A stretch of 64,000 nt of DNA from Atherinomorus stipes (GCA_023101725.1 JALJCO010003961.1:248001-312000), one strand, 5' to 3'. Counted from the first letter of the stretch, positions 22,736 to 35,256 are shown. The notes: generated by a model not told the origin, from the letters alone. A program made the numbers and translations.

Positions 22736-23892
22736 GTCAATGAGTCAAATGTTAGAAAAGAAAATCCCTAATGCACAATAACATAATGAGAGGTTTCACT
22801 GGACCTCAGACTAAGACAGCAGAGCCAACTCAGAGATTATGAACTGTCATGTGATCACTTGCAACTACAGTATATAAAGTTAAGACTTTTCTAGTGCCAC
22901 ATCACAGACAATTCAACTTTATGATTTATGAATTTATTTCATATAATTTGTGTACAACCAAGGCTGTAAACATGGTTGTTCCAAGAAAGTCAAAGGTGGG
23001 GTAACACTGAACTCCTTCCATATCTAGGGGGCAGGAAATATATGATTTTCTTTATCCTGCTCCCTTTTGAAGCTGGAATGGAACTGAAAATGGTGACAGA
23101 GTGACCCAAATCCTAAAGCTGGAAACTTGGACCTTTCCAACATGAACTGATCCTGATCAGTTAAATTTAGTCACTGCATCTTAAATAGCAAAATCTTCAT
23201 ATGTCATGCAGTCAACATGTCTACATTGCTTTTACTGTACCTGCGGTAAATGGGAGGAAGGTATTTGCGCTATTTCTTCTTCAAGGGAGAATCTGCCAGT
23301 CTGCCATTTCCAAAGGAAAGAAATCAGCTGAACAGGAAAAAATAGATATTTTAAAACTCCTCAGAGGAATTTGTTGCAGTCATTTTGTGTCAACAGAAGA
23401 GCAAAATTCTATAATTTAACCCTGTGTTATAAGAGCTGCACAAGAAAAAGTAAACAGAAGACAGTTGTGCATTTTAGTCTTTGCAGAGTGAATTTCTGAT
23501 GTGCAGAAGCATCACTGTGATGCTGCGCTCACAAGCTAAAGATGTCACAAGCTAAAGAAGCATTGTGTTGCAGGAGCTGCACCACAGACACTTCTCAAAC
23601 ATTCAGTGAATTCAAAAGCACATCACATCTCTGATTAAAAGCACTGGCATGGTGCAGTATCTGGCACTGCAGCAACAATACATCAGCTACGTCCCAGCAA
23701 TAAAAGCACAACGAGGGATCTTCGGTGAGGTGCTAAACTGACTCGTCTCTGGGAAACATAAAATAGCCATTGATCATGAAACCAGGGGAGGTTGAACTCC
23801 TCACCCAGCCAAGCAAGAAAACTGTATTTTACCTTGTAACAGTCTCCCCCCCCCCCCCCCCCCCCCCAGCCAAGATAATCCACTTTCTTAAC
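22735..23892. other. Non-coding stretch
   Basis: No named repeat apart from the C22 run at 23846-23867. Short open frames show no recognisable domain. Confidence 0.45.
23846..23867. repeat. Poly(C) run, 22 nt
   Basis: Twenty-two consecutive C. Long C homopolymers are rare in vertebrate DNA and error-prone in sequencing. Confidence 0.95.
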
Positions 23893-23952
23893 TTAAAGGA
23901 TAACTTTCTTTTTTTTCAACCTGGACCTCACTGGTAATATTTTTGTATCACT

Positions 23953-24566
23953 AGCTGGGTTTACATGGACCCAAATGTACCGATTGCTTTCGGTTGAAAA
24001 GCTCTTTCGGAATGAAAATGTTCCATGTAAACACCTCTTTCCGAATGAAAAGTGCTGAACCGAATGAATTTTCTTTCGGTTTCACTGGGGTAGAATATTC
24101 CTTTCCCCAAACCGAACGGGGTATCATGTAAACGCTGAATCGGAAAGTTGTGAGGTTGCGCTCTTACAGCGCATGCTTCAACAAGACGTCAACGTGCAAC
24201 GAGTGACGTTTCCTCACTTTGACAGATGGCTGTGGACAACGTAATTTCTTGGACAGCAACAGAAAGTTTGTTTTTAATTCAAATTCTGTCTCTATGCCTT
24301 TTTCTCTTTGTGCAGCAGGAGCGCCTGCTGGATTAAGTCCTGCAGAAACCACAACCGTGATGATCAGTTTGTAGACCTTCGTCTTGAACAAATAACTTGA
24401 TTTACATTATTCTGCGCATGTCGGACAGGATTATTCTGAATAAATGTTGGCACATGTACATGCCAGATCCGAATGAATTAGTTCCCATGTAAACAGCTGC
24501 CCTAAAATCCTCAATCAGGATGAATTCGTACCGAAAGGGGAAAAAAGTCTCCATGTAAACGTACCC
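23953..24566 (+). mobile_element. TIR element family T, copy 1 (nested)
   Basis: The ends are inverted: 'agctgggtttacatgg' at the left and the complement of 'gggtacgtttacatgg' at the right. It is flanked by ACT at 23950-23952 and 24567-24569. The opposite arm of the foldback shows the uninterrupted site. An inverted second copy lies at 39819-40455. Non-coding. The 3-bp duplication would fit a Harbinger-like mobiliser, but ACT is not the usual target, so the superfamily is left open. Confidence 0.78.
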
Positions 24567-24836
24567 ACTGTGACTCCTTTGGAAGATATTACGTTGAGTT
24601 GCCCTTCGGTGTACATCCATATAATGGGAGTGACGGGGCAGCCTCTATATAAGGCATTATCTGCAGCAAAACTCCTTGATTTTCACCAATACTTCAAGAA
24701 GAAGAGTACTATTGTCCCTTGTGTCCAGGTTTAACTTTTCGTTAGCTATAAGGGTGTTTTACACACTTTTCGGGGCTGCGTGTTTCTGCTGCATGCTTCT
24801 ATAGTACAGCTGAAAAGAGCTCGCTACCCAGATAGC

Positions 24837-24861
24837 AAAAAAAAAAAAAAAAAAAAAAAAA
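24837..24861. repeat. Poly(A) run, 25 nt
   Basis: Homopolymer at the base of the right arm of the foldback element. Confidence 0.95.
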
Positions 24862-25132
24862 TTTGCAAAACTCTGAACTCGCAGGACAATAGCACTCATT
24901 TGTTTGTTCATTCTACTTAAAGCATTTATGAAATAAAGGAGTTGTGCTGCAGATAATGCCTCACAGAGAAGCTGCCCCGTCTCTCCCAATATATGGATGT
25001 ACACCGAAGGGTGACTCAACGTAATATCTTCCGAAGGAGTCATAGTGATGCAGAAATTCTACTGCTGAGTAAATGCACGTGTAAACTCCTAGAAATAAGG
25101 TCCAGGTTGAAAAAAAGAAACTTATTTTTTAA

Positions 25133-27890
25133 GCTATGTCACTTTTCTAATAAATGACTCCAGAATATGAGTGCTCAGCTGTAGACATGAACTCAGCTCC
25201 ACTATCTAAACCCTGGGACAATTTCATGAAATGTAGTGAAATTCTGTTTCTCCTTTACCAGGAAAAAAAAAAAAAAACAATTCACTGCTTCAGTCATTTA
25301 ATAGTGTGGGAATGTATTTAGTTTTTATTATTGGAATGTGTTTTATTGTGTTTTAATGAAGCACTTCATAAAAGCAGTGCTCTAATTTCATTACAATAAT
25401 AAAAATATCCACCAAGAGATAAAGTTTTGAGGCTATTGAACATTTTGCTACAGGACAAGACTACCTTGACTTTACAAATTTATGAGCTACTTTCACTACA
25501 GATAAAACTACTACTATAGTTAAAGGTTATGGGGTCAGAGAGAGACATACTGTAGTAAAGCACAGCTAAGACATGCTGTGTTTTATAATGGTAGCTGGAG
25601 TTATCAAGCTTTGTCTTAAGATACTGTCAGCCAAATGAGAAAAGATGTTCTTTTATATATATAAATAAATTATAAACAAATATATAACTATTGTCCCAGT
25701 TAGTTTATAAATATACACCTAATTTCAGCATGTATTACAACTGTGATGACACTAAACCTCCATGAGCACAGCAACTATCTACGATAATGGTTTAATGGTT
25801 CAGAATTGATCCCATTCTCTCCTAAAGCCATGAAAAGCTGAGGGAATCTTACTGGTGAGTAAATGGCTCCTCAACTGGAAACCATTGGCTTATAGTTGTA
25901 AAGACCTAATGAAGCATTAGCTCACATTGCCTCTGCCCCCACCGCGCCCCCCAAGCTTCTCCCAGACGGAGGGAGAACCACAGGACTGATGGTACGGGTG
26001 TCTGTCCAACCTGTTGCTGCTGCAGGGACTAAGCCAGGCCCCTGCAGCTTCTCCTGAGCAGAGCTTCCTCGTACGCTCTGCTGACAGATATCTCCCAGAG
26101 CAATTGTTGGTAAACACGACTGAACTGCTTACCCCAACAACAAGTTTCCTCTAACCCCTAATCCAGGCCACCGAGGAGACCCCCCTCTTACCCTTTTGAC
26201 CCTTTACTCAGCCCAAACCCTCCCCAGTCCCCTCCCACCCCCCCTCCATCCTCCTCCTTGGTGGTGGCGGTCGATGGGTCGGTGAGATAAGCCTTAGTGG
26301 AATTCCCGTCTGGGTGTTCTTGGGAGTGACCTGGGTGGCAGAGGAGCGTCAATGAAAATCACTCAGCACTCCACTCAATAAGGAACCGTCTGAGCCATGG
26401 CTGCATTTCACATCTCTCTCTGATTTCAGCTTCTATTTTGTCTGGCTCTTTTCCTCTCTGGTTTAAAGTTTTACAGTAGCAAGGAGAACTAGCTGGAGAG
26501 GAAGCAGCGCTGACTTCGTTGGGAGCCTGCGTGAACTTTTGACAACCTCTAACCCGAGGTAATCGCAGCCTTAAAAAGTCTTGTTGTGTGTGGATCAAGG
26601 AATGAGCTTAGTGCTGAAAAAGAGCTTGAAACTGGCACAAAGAATGTGATCTAATGCAAATCCGATTTCTTGGAATTATGGAGAGGAATCACATTTAGGT
26701 CAGATTTACTGTATCACCAGACGTGTTATTTGCTTTCAAAAGAATGCACACAGGTGATTGGTTGCCAAACAATTTGTGGCAAGACACATGGATTCCTGTT
26801 ACTGCTATGTGAGAAATGTTCCCAAATGGGATGTGCAACTGCATGCTGGAGTCCTGTCGGCCATATTCGCCATGCACTTCCTGAGAGACCCGTGGGTTCA
26901 TGGTGGAGGGGCCAGTTGTCTGGGAAAGAATGTTAGGGGTCTAGAGTGGCCTGGGTTAGGCAACGGTCTGGCCATTGTGCCCCAGAAGAAGGTAATTAGG
27001 AAGTGAAACCTTGACCAGTTGACAGCAGGCTTTGTTCAGGGGCGAGTGGGCCAAGAGAAATGCTTTTGAAAGCTTTTTCACTTTCTTTGCAGAGGCGACC
27101 TCAACCCCTTCCTCTAGAAACATGCTGGGGGGAGATCATATAGGTTTCTGAGGAAAAAAATGCATTTCAGGGGGTTGTTAAGTAGCATATCTTGAAAGAG
27201 TAAAAATCGCTTTAACAAGTTCACCAACCTGAATATACATTATTTTTGGTATTCATTCCCTCATAAAACCTCTACTCTATATCACATTGATTCTTATAAT
27301 TATGTTAATAATTCCATGTCCTGGGAAAAGCAGCTGTCTGTCCAGTTTATTATCTTCAACAGAGCTACAGCTGCAGTAGAGCCACATGCCAGTTCATAAC
27401 GAACTTTGCCGACTATTTTTCCTGTACTGTGCATTTTCTTTCCAGTATTAAAACTGGGGGTGAGCTGAGAGGCCATCCAGCACTGGGAGTCAGCACCTGA
27501 CCCGTCCCTGTCGGCTTTTGCGATCTGCTCTCAGCTCCTAATGTGGCAGGAAACGTGTGAACATGGCTTTGGCAAACAAGTTCCAGAAAGAGGAAACAGC
27601 GCATAACTTGGACAGCTGGTATACCAGCTTCTACAAAGGATTAACTCTTCATAATCCCGAATCCAACCAGAAGTTTGTTTTTTTCTGTTTAAACCACTGC
27701 TTTGTCGTGTTTAGTGTACAAACACCTTTCTAGAAAAGTTGATAAGTTTTCTAAAATGAAACAAAAAATCTGAATATGCGATTTTTAAGTTGTTTGAAGC
27801 TTTATTGAAAAGACCATCTAAATAATTTTCAATTTTCACTGATTGTTTTTACTGTATTTGGGCAATGTAATTAAATCTAGAACTTTTTCC
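25133..27890. other. Non-coding stretch with complex sub-blocks
   Basis: 25133-25900 is AT-rich. 25920-26340 is GC-richer with a C-rich patch near 26155-26260. 26600-27000 is complex, free of simple repeats and of known elements, and includes a 88-codon and an 82-codon frame without a recognisable domain. No exon signal could be established. Confidence 0.4.
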
Positions 27891-27966
27891 AAAAAAAAAA
27901 AAAAAAACATAATAAAAATAAAACTATTTAATTACGGGTATAAAATATTCTGGACAAATGAATAAG
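27891..27966. repeat. Local duplicate of 29636-29703
   Basis: After an A17 run, 'aaaactatttaattacgggt' and 'aaaatattctggacaaatga' recur at 29665-29703 with about 90 percent identity, in direct orientation 1.74 kb apart. The similarity continues into A-rich sequence outside family G, so this is a duplication of the site rather than a second G insertion. Confidence 0.7.
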
Positions 27967-28307
27967 GGATGTCTATCGTTATGATTTTATCAATACCGAT
28001 ACCAATATCGATGACCGGTATTTATCGATTCTCTTATTGATACTATAACATAATTTTGAGTAAATAATAAAGACATTACAAGATGTTAAAAGATCCAGTG
28101 GTGGAGAATATTTGTTCAGGTGCTGTTGAGGAAGCCTGACATAAAGGTGGGAGAAGGTCCACTTGGAGTTGTATCTTGCCTGTTTAGGTTTAAAGATTAG
28201 TGATGTATTTGGATGTAAAATGATAACGGTCAATGATTAGGATGTACAAAAAGTCATTAATAAGAGTCTTGTTTGTCCAGATTCTTGGTACCCTGGTATC
28301 ATTCAGC
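27967..28307 (+). repeat. Possible hAT-like repeat fragment
   Basis: 'agggatgtctatcgttatga' followed by 'caataccgataccaatatcg' resembles terminal regions of fish hAT elements rich in ATCGATACCG motifs. The opposite end is not visible; it meets the TTAA of element S-B at 28308. Confidence 0.4.
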
Positions 28308-28812
28308 TTAAAGGCCCCCTTCCACTGAAAACCCGTTTAGCTTGCTCCTTCTGGAATACGAGGGTTCCCCTGTTCTTAAGTGCTGTTCCCAGGGCTGGCT
28401 CTATAGAGAAAAATACGAAGAAAAGGAAATGGGACAGCCCGCACCTCGTACATTAAATAGCGTTCCCGTGGGGTTTCTTGTCATTGGAAGGAGGTAACCC
28501 TCCACTAAATAGAAGTGAAGAAGACGACTGTAGCTGGAGTGAGAAGCTAATTAGCTAATGTTTGTTAGATGGCGGAACAAACTGTTTGTTGCTCTATGTC
28601 TGTAACGAAATAAGAGGGAGGGGGAGCTCTATAATGATGGGAGCAGCAAAGACGGAAATTATGAGAAGGACGGAAAAGCGCCGTTGGACACAAGCCCTAG
28701 TATAAAAAAGCTGGATAAAAGAACAGAAGGTTTTAAAAGAAACGATGAGAATGCATTAATAATAATGGAGAACAAGAAATATTAATGAAATGACATGGAA
28801 GTACAACTTTAA
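28308..28812 (+). mobile_element. TTAA-bounded element, family S copy B (deletion-rich)
   Basis: TTAA at 28308-28311 and 28809-28812. It is collinear with copy A (17359-17980) throughout but 117 bp shorter. The loss is spread over many 1-5 nt gaps, often removing a C or a C-containing dinucleotide, not in one large deletion. No coding capacity. Confidence 0.72.
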
Positions 28813-28984
28813 CTATGTCTAAGAAACCCTGAATGATTTTACTTAATGTCCATAAAATCTGTTTCTTCATAGTTTTTTTTATTGTGTTGCTGGATAAAGT
28901 CTAGACTTGTTCAGTTTTAAATGAATGAGGATCATTTTAAAGAAAGGGCGGATTTATAAAGGTTTGCGTGTACTGTATGTGGAG
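28813..28984. other. Non-coding spacer
   Basis: AT-rich spacer between S-B and the duplicated GC-rich unit. Nothing recognised. Confidence 0.4.
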
Positions 28985-29065
28985 GAGAAGGAGGGCCGGG
29001 CGGGATTGAACCACAGACTGGGTGGGTGCGCGCTAACCAGTAGCCAAAGGGACTCCGGAAGTAGC
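28985..29065. repeat. Duplicated GC-rich unit, copy 1
   Basis: 'cacagactgggtgggtgcg', 'cgctaaccagtagccaaagg' and 'ggaagtagcaggga' recur at 29205-29275. The text is reminiscent of the tRNA-like portion of the dimeric repeat at 42791-43188 ('atgctaaccagtcagcc'). Confidence 0.65.
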
Positions 29066-29204
29066 AGGGAACATGAACACTGGAGGATAGTGAAGAACTG
29101 TCACTGCCTTTCTCCCCTCTTTTAAAGCCGTCCTCGTGTCGTGGTGCCCCTAGTCCATGGCCACTGGCTAAGGACCCTGAGGAGATGTGGAGGACGAAGG
29201 AGGG

Positions 29205-29275
29205 GCGGGGGGAGACACAGACTCGGGTGAGAGTTGCGCGCTAACAGTAGCAAAGGGCCCTGGAAGAGCAGGAAA
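29205..29275. repeat. Duplicated GC-rich unit, copy 2
   Basis: Direct repeat of 28985-29065, shorter by about 10 nt. Several of the gaps again lack a C ('aacagtagcaaaggg' here, 'aaccagtagccaaaggg' there). Confidence 0.65.
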
Positions 29276-29635
29276 TGAGGGGATGTGAGATGTTGAAGTA
29301 TAAAATGGTCTGAGAAAAAGTTGTGGTAGGTGGTGTTGGTCTTTGCTTGTTAATGAATTGCCGTGCGCTGGATGTAGGAAATGGTGGTGGTGGTGGGTGG
29401 TGATGAATATGGGGTTTATGAATTGTGGTGGATGGGAGGAGAAAATGTAAATTTATTAATTTGCATTGAAAGGATTTTCACATGAGATGTGTTGCGGTGG
29501 TTGGTTTTTTAGTGTCTAAAAAGAGGTGCAAACTGGGCTCAATGGTTAGTTTCTGAGAGGGACAGTCCTGGACACGCAGAATCGATCTAAAAATAATTTT
29601 TCTATGAGAGTGAGGGAGCATTTAGTTAAAAAAAA
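29276..29635. other. G-rich, C-poor non-coding tract
   Basis: 29281-29520 has about 12 C in 240 bases by hand count; 29281-29340 has 23 G and 1 C, and 29401-29460 has 19 G and no C. It includes a TGG-rich run. No gene seen. Confidence 0.7.
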
Positions 29636-29666
29636 TGAAAATAAAATAAAACTAATAAAAACAAAA

Positions 29667-30284
29667 CTATTTAATACGGGTGTAAAATATTCTGGACAAA
29701 TGAAACAGGAAGTTTGCAGGCACTGTGGAGCTTAATGAGAACTAAAGCTGCATTAATTGTGTCTTTTTATTTTACCTTTTTTGCCAACGTCACATTTTAA
29801 CTTGGATTTTAACGGGTGGACAGGATCACAGTCATCTGGCAGTGCAAACCTCTGTAGCCGTTGGCATTGTGCCAAAGAGTGCACACCTCATGCGTAATAG
29901 AGATGATATCGGAGCTGCAGACACTTTCATTTGTTCAGCAACTTCTGATCCATGTCCTCATAAACTGCTGAGAGTCTGCACGGATACCTGATGTATTATT
30001 TAAATTTTAATACTTATCATACTTATTTTAAATTATATTTTCATATCCCTCCTCAACTAATGTCTCAATCTGTGGGTCGTATTTCCTTTTGCGCTGTCGT
30101 CTCTCGCAATTCGCCACACACAAAAGCCTCATTAGGAACGTCTCCAACACATTTGCACCCGCTGTCTTTTGCGCGATCATTCTTTGTAAATCACCCGCAA
30201 ACCGTGGTTCAGCCCTTCGCACAAAATTCTAGTTTGCATGTGCAAGTTACTACACACAAATTTTTATCTTACTAGATCCAGCCC
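29667..30284 (-). mobile_element. Interspersed element family G, copy 1
   Basis: A 618-bp segment whose reverse complement matches 40939-41554 along its whole length ('gcagacactttcatttgttc' against its complement at about 41300, and 'gatccatgtcctcataaact'). One end reads 'gggctggatctagtaag' on the minus strand. It has a divergent 'cttttgcgcgatca' block not seen in simple repeats. No terminal inverted repeat, no coding frame. Class unknown. Confidence 0.75.
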
Positions 30285-33200
30285 ATAATTTCTGTTTCTT
30301 GCAGTTTAAAAACTTTTTACTTTTTCTGGAAACATAAAAAAAGAAAGAAAAGAAAAGAAAATGAAAAAAGAAAGAAAGAAAGTATCTCAGTTCTTTATTG
30401 GAATTTAGAAAAACCTCCACACACAGCATAAATCACTTTGATTGAGAAACCTCAACAACAAGTGGATGAAAGCTAATGAAAGCTGACCCACAATGTGACC
30501 TCTAATAGCTCTGATGGCAAATAACTGGGAAAAAAGCAAAAAATAAAATAAAACAGAAGCACAACAGGCAAAACATCCGGTGCAAAGTGGAAATATCGTG
30601 TCTTGAACCTGAAAAGCCTCCGACCACAACAAACAGATTCCTGTGTGCTTGAATTTGTGCATCAGCCTTGCAGCCATTCTATAAAACACCAGAAAGAAGA
30701 TGAGAGGAATCTACTTGTCTTTTGTTGTCTGCTTTGTTCTCTGCCTTATTAGGGGAAGTTTTGGAGTACTGACCCTTGGTAGATTGTGGTTTCATTCAGT
30801 TTTGACTGAAGGACTTGTTTTGTTTCTTTCCACATTAAATTGGAGGAAATTATGCGTGCAGGTATCCGACGAGTGAGTAAGCAAACATTTATAAATGTGA
30901 GGAAGCCAGATAGATCTTCAAATTGCATGCTATGGTGCTGTAGTGATCCATGCAGCCTGTAGAGTAAAATAAGGAAAACGCCATAAGATAAATTGTTTGC
31001 TCAACCAAAATTGTGCAACTTTTGTAATAAAATAAAACATACCTGTAATGTAGGCTTTTAAATGATAGGGATTAACTGGACTAACTCGACCTTAAATACT
31101 TATTAAAGTTGTGTTTTGGAAAAAAATACATTCCCTACTTGATGTAGTTATTCTTAACATTACTCAAAGTTTATGAACTTGTAAGGGAAAATCAGCTCTA
31201 TGGGTGGTTTTGCACTGTTCATGTACATTCACAGTGCTTACGTCTCTTAGCGCAGGTGTCACAAGCAGGATTTTCCAAGTAAGTGAAGTCGGCTGATTGC
31301 TCTTGACTTTCTCCTGGAGACCGTGAAGTGTGGCCGGGACATGGATCAGTCCTGTGTGACTGCAGTGGTTACAGTTTTTATGTAGTTTACAGAGAAGTTA
31401 AAAGATGCCAAAGGACATTTAGATTAACGATGGCATCCCTGAGGCCGGTATTATGTCACTCTGAATGAGGACCGAGGAGACAGAGGGATGACATTTTTAC
31501 AGGCCCGGTACTTATAAACACACTTATGTGTGTTTGTAAGGAAATACGTGCCAAACAGAAAAAAAAAATACAGAGACCAGCAGACGCAGAAGTGCATGCA
31601 TACATTTCTCAAGAACTGTAGCTGCTGTTGTAAGTTTGTATATGTGTGCAGTGAGTGCCATAGTTGGCTGGTGGGCTAGTGTTTGATGATGAAGTCATCA
31701 GTTTAAGTAAACTCCAGATGGTCAGGCAGAAAGTAAAACAAGTGCCATCTGCTTAGATTCAACTGCTGCTCAGCTCCTCCCTGCTCACTTCCCCTCCTGA
31801 TTCAGTTGGCACGGCGAAGAGGCCGGAGCGCTCAGAACATTAATGCCATTAGTGAAATGTTTCAGAAGAGGCAGCCAGGAACAATGTATTACGCTGGCAA
31901 CACATTACCAGAAAGGGCTGTGATGGCTGCTGGCTCACTGACTCCAAAAACCAACACACAAGCTGGGAATTAACAAAGATTGAAACATTGAGAATCACTC
32001 CATGCTTATTGTTTAAAGCCAGAGAGAATAAATCTAACCCTCTAATTTCACGTCAGTCACTTTCTTACATTAAAATATTAGTTAGAAGTATAAATTTACA
32101 GTATGTTAACTGAAAGACGCATCCACTGTGTTCAATGTTAGATGGAAAAACTGTCTCAAGACTCACAGAGAATCAGAATCTGCTTGCTGGCTAAATTGTC
32201 TGTCTGAAGTGAGGGAAGCTTTATGTGCAGACATTTACGGGCAAATAAAGAGAAAAAGTTTAGCGAAAAGCAACATCATTGCTGCACTAAGACTAAAAAT
32301 ATAGGCCCAGGTTAAAATATAATACCAGCAAAATATTGGGATTCATAAATTGGTTAATAAATAAATAAATAAAACAAGTTTTCATTCCAGCGTGCGCTGC
32401 AATTTGGCCAGTAGTTCATGGCTTGTCTTGTTAAAATCCAATAAAAACTTTCCTTGCAGGGCCCATAAAGATTTTCCAAAAGCAAAAGACGTGATAATTG
32501 TGAAAGTTTCATTATCTACCAGCATAAATAAATGTCTTTATGGGAAATTATTATTGCTGTAAAAGTTGAAGACATTTAAGGTCTACTCAACACATAAACG
32601 GGTATTTTTAGGAGTTGTGGTTTTCCATGTCTCATTCACAAGCGAACAGGACAAAAGAGTCCATCTGCTCAGTCATGTTTTCTCTGTTCTCATCTACACT
32701 TTATCTTTAACGCTAAATGTTTGCTTTTAGTGACTTAAAACCCATTTGTAAAACTGTTTTATCATATCCCCACAGCAAACAGAAAAAGCTGAATTTGTAA
32801 AATTACTTGTGTTAATGTGGGCAAAGTTGTAGGATTCTGGTTTTATGGCATACTTTTAAATGTTTTCTGGCTTATCTACAGAATCAAAAGAGTGTTTTAT
32901 TCTCTTGAGTGTTTAGCAAAATTTATATATGTTAGTAATAATACAGTCAGTGTTACATTTAAGTTGTGTCTGATTAAAGGGTTTTGGACCTGGTAAGTTT
33001 TTCTAAAGTTCTTCCAAAACTCCTTTTCAAAATATGTTTTTTAATTATAATTAAAGTCAAATTTGAGTGTTTGTTTTTCATTTCGGTTTGAAATAAAATA
33101 AAATACATAAAAATAAATCGATAAATAAATAGGAGCTCAGTTTACTCAGTCGTATTAAACTGTCACTTGCAAAAAACAGTTTTTTGGAACTTGTCCATTA

Positions 33201-35205
33201 TGACGTCATAGTTAGTGATCAGATTTCCATGTTTAGTCAAATTCTATTGTAGTGTCACAGCCAAAGTGTGCGTCATCCACTTTAACGGACATTTACAGTA
33301 TGTGCCACAACCAGCGATTGATTACCTTTTCTCAGAGCACAGTGCTTTGTTTTTGTTTAAAAGATGTCTTATTGAAAATGATCTGATCTGTGACAGCCAC
33401 ACTCAGCTGTGTTGCATTTTCAAACCAAAAGACGATCCAAAAGAAGAAAAAAAAAGAAAAGCTCAGAAGACAGAAAACAGTCAAAATTCAGAAATGTCCT
33501 GCTGACTTAGGATGGCTTTTCCTCAGAGGAATCGTTCTAAATATTCTCAAAGTTCTGATCTCAGATCACATGTTGATGTTAATAAAACCTACTAAAAATA
33601 TCAGAGCCATGAACACACACACAAATAGCCTCACAATAGTGTCACTTTAGGAGACCAGTAAAACAGTCAAATTTGAGGAGAGAAAAAAAGTCCTATCGTC
33701 AAAAATAGTCGACTACTTTTAAAAACAAGTGGGAGCATTTTTGTGAAAGTACCACTTTAGCATGGCTGCTGTAAGTTATTGCTCCATGTGATGAATAAGC
33801 GGAGGGAGGCTTGCTTCTCCCCTGCCACTGATGCAGAACTTCCAGCGATGCCCTTCATCTGGTTTAACAACATTGGACTCTACACATCGCTTAAGATTTG
33901 CGTCCCAAAAGAAAAACAGCACCAATCTCCTTCACCACTGTGCTGTAATTAAGCACACAGCTGGCAGTTCCCATTACGCCATCCAGGCGAGCAGGCGGAT
34001 CTGGTCTGTGACACTACAGGCCCTCCGCCTCACCTCACCGCCCGCCACCTTTTTTCCTCTCCTCAGCACCTGTACATTGTAAAGAGGCAGTGTGTCAGCC
34101 CAGCAGCCCTACAGCCAACAGTTTGATGGCTTTAAGGGTGTTTGTTGTGAAATGCTTTGGTGTAACACATCATCTCCCCCCGTCCCAGCGTATTTTTTAC
34201 ATTCCGCTCTGCAGACTGATTTAGCCAGACCAGGTGGGGAAAATGTCCACACGTGGTTTTAGGTTCAGTAAAATTCACACCAGCCTTTTATATCTGACAG
34301 GAAACTACATGGAAATGTGACATAATGGAGAACAGGCAAGTGGTGCGACAATCGCAGCAGGGGCGACGGCACCGAAGGTTACGAAGCACAGAGCAAGGGT
34401 TTCATCACATGCAGTACCCCCAGATCCCCCCTCCTTTATAGTCTCTCGCTCCCTCATTCTCCTTCCTCCAACTTCCCAGGACAAAAACGTTACTTTCAAG
34501 CAGGAATTTTAATGTTGTGCCACTTTGAGTTTGCCCACACCACACCAAACGCAGGCCAGTCCCTGTTGGCCAGCCCTCTCCTGGCCAAGATCAGCTGTCT
34601 GACCGCAGAGCTGCCTGCTATAAACACTAGCCAGATTACCACACAGACAATGCACACACACACACACAAAACTCTGCAAGAATTATCATGCTGACAAACT
34701 TACAAGCAGCTATTGTCAACAAAATAATTTGCTCCCAGCTGCAAACCATATTGATATAGATGAAGGCAAGAAACATCACAACTGGATCAAATAAAAACAC
34801 AGCATCAGCTTCCAAATCTATTTCAGATTGTGGGAAGTCTTATGTAACCTGTGAGGGGAGGGAGTGCACCTCCGTTAATGATGTACACATGATTGGCGCG
34901 AGCAAAGAAAAAACCCTGCAGGTGCTGTAGCACCACAATGTAGACGTCAAACGTTAAACCAAAACCAAGCAAAGCAAAGAAGGACCAGGGTCACCGCTGT
35001 TATTGTTCCCAACGCCGCTGTCAAACATAAAAATGACCATACATTTTGTTGATCTGTCTTCCTTTGTTGATGTATGTTTATGTAAGAGTTTCTGTCAAAA
35101 CACGGGAAAAAAAGATAAATGTGGCTAATTAAAAGAACATTTCTTTGGTAGTTGCTGTAATAGATACCTCATTGTGGGGTCCAGGGGCAAAGCTCCCCTT
35201 TAACT

Positions 35206-35256
35206 AATCAAGCCCTTTGCTCATATTGAATTTGACTCTTATGAAAGGGCTTGATT
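35206..35256. repeat. Perfect 13-bp hairpin
   Basis: 'aatcaagcccttt' (35206-35218) and its exact reverse complement (35244-35256), separated by 25 nt. It could form a stem in RNA or mark a decayed palindrome. No other miRNA-like feature was evident. Confidence 0.8.

Larger units (their letters stand above)
23893..25132. mobile_element. TTAA foldback element (family F, long copy) with long inverted arms
   Basis: TTAA at 23893-23896 and 25129-25132. Both ends read inward 'ttaa' then a 'ttctttttttcaacctgg'-type terminal string. Arms of roughly 270-300 bp are inverted copies: 'gaagatattacgttgagt', 'cttcggtgtacatccatat' and 'aggcattatctgcagca' occur on the left and as reverse complements on the right (about 24940-25050). 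The loop holds unrelated sequence and an A25 run. The left arm carries a nested T element (23953-24566). A 184-bp member with the same terminal repeats lies at 48581-48764. Confidence 0.82.

Noticed and set aside
35206..35256. Hairpin as a microRNA gene
   Set aside because: The stem is only 13 bp; too short for a pre-miRNA and no extended pairing outside it.
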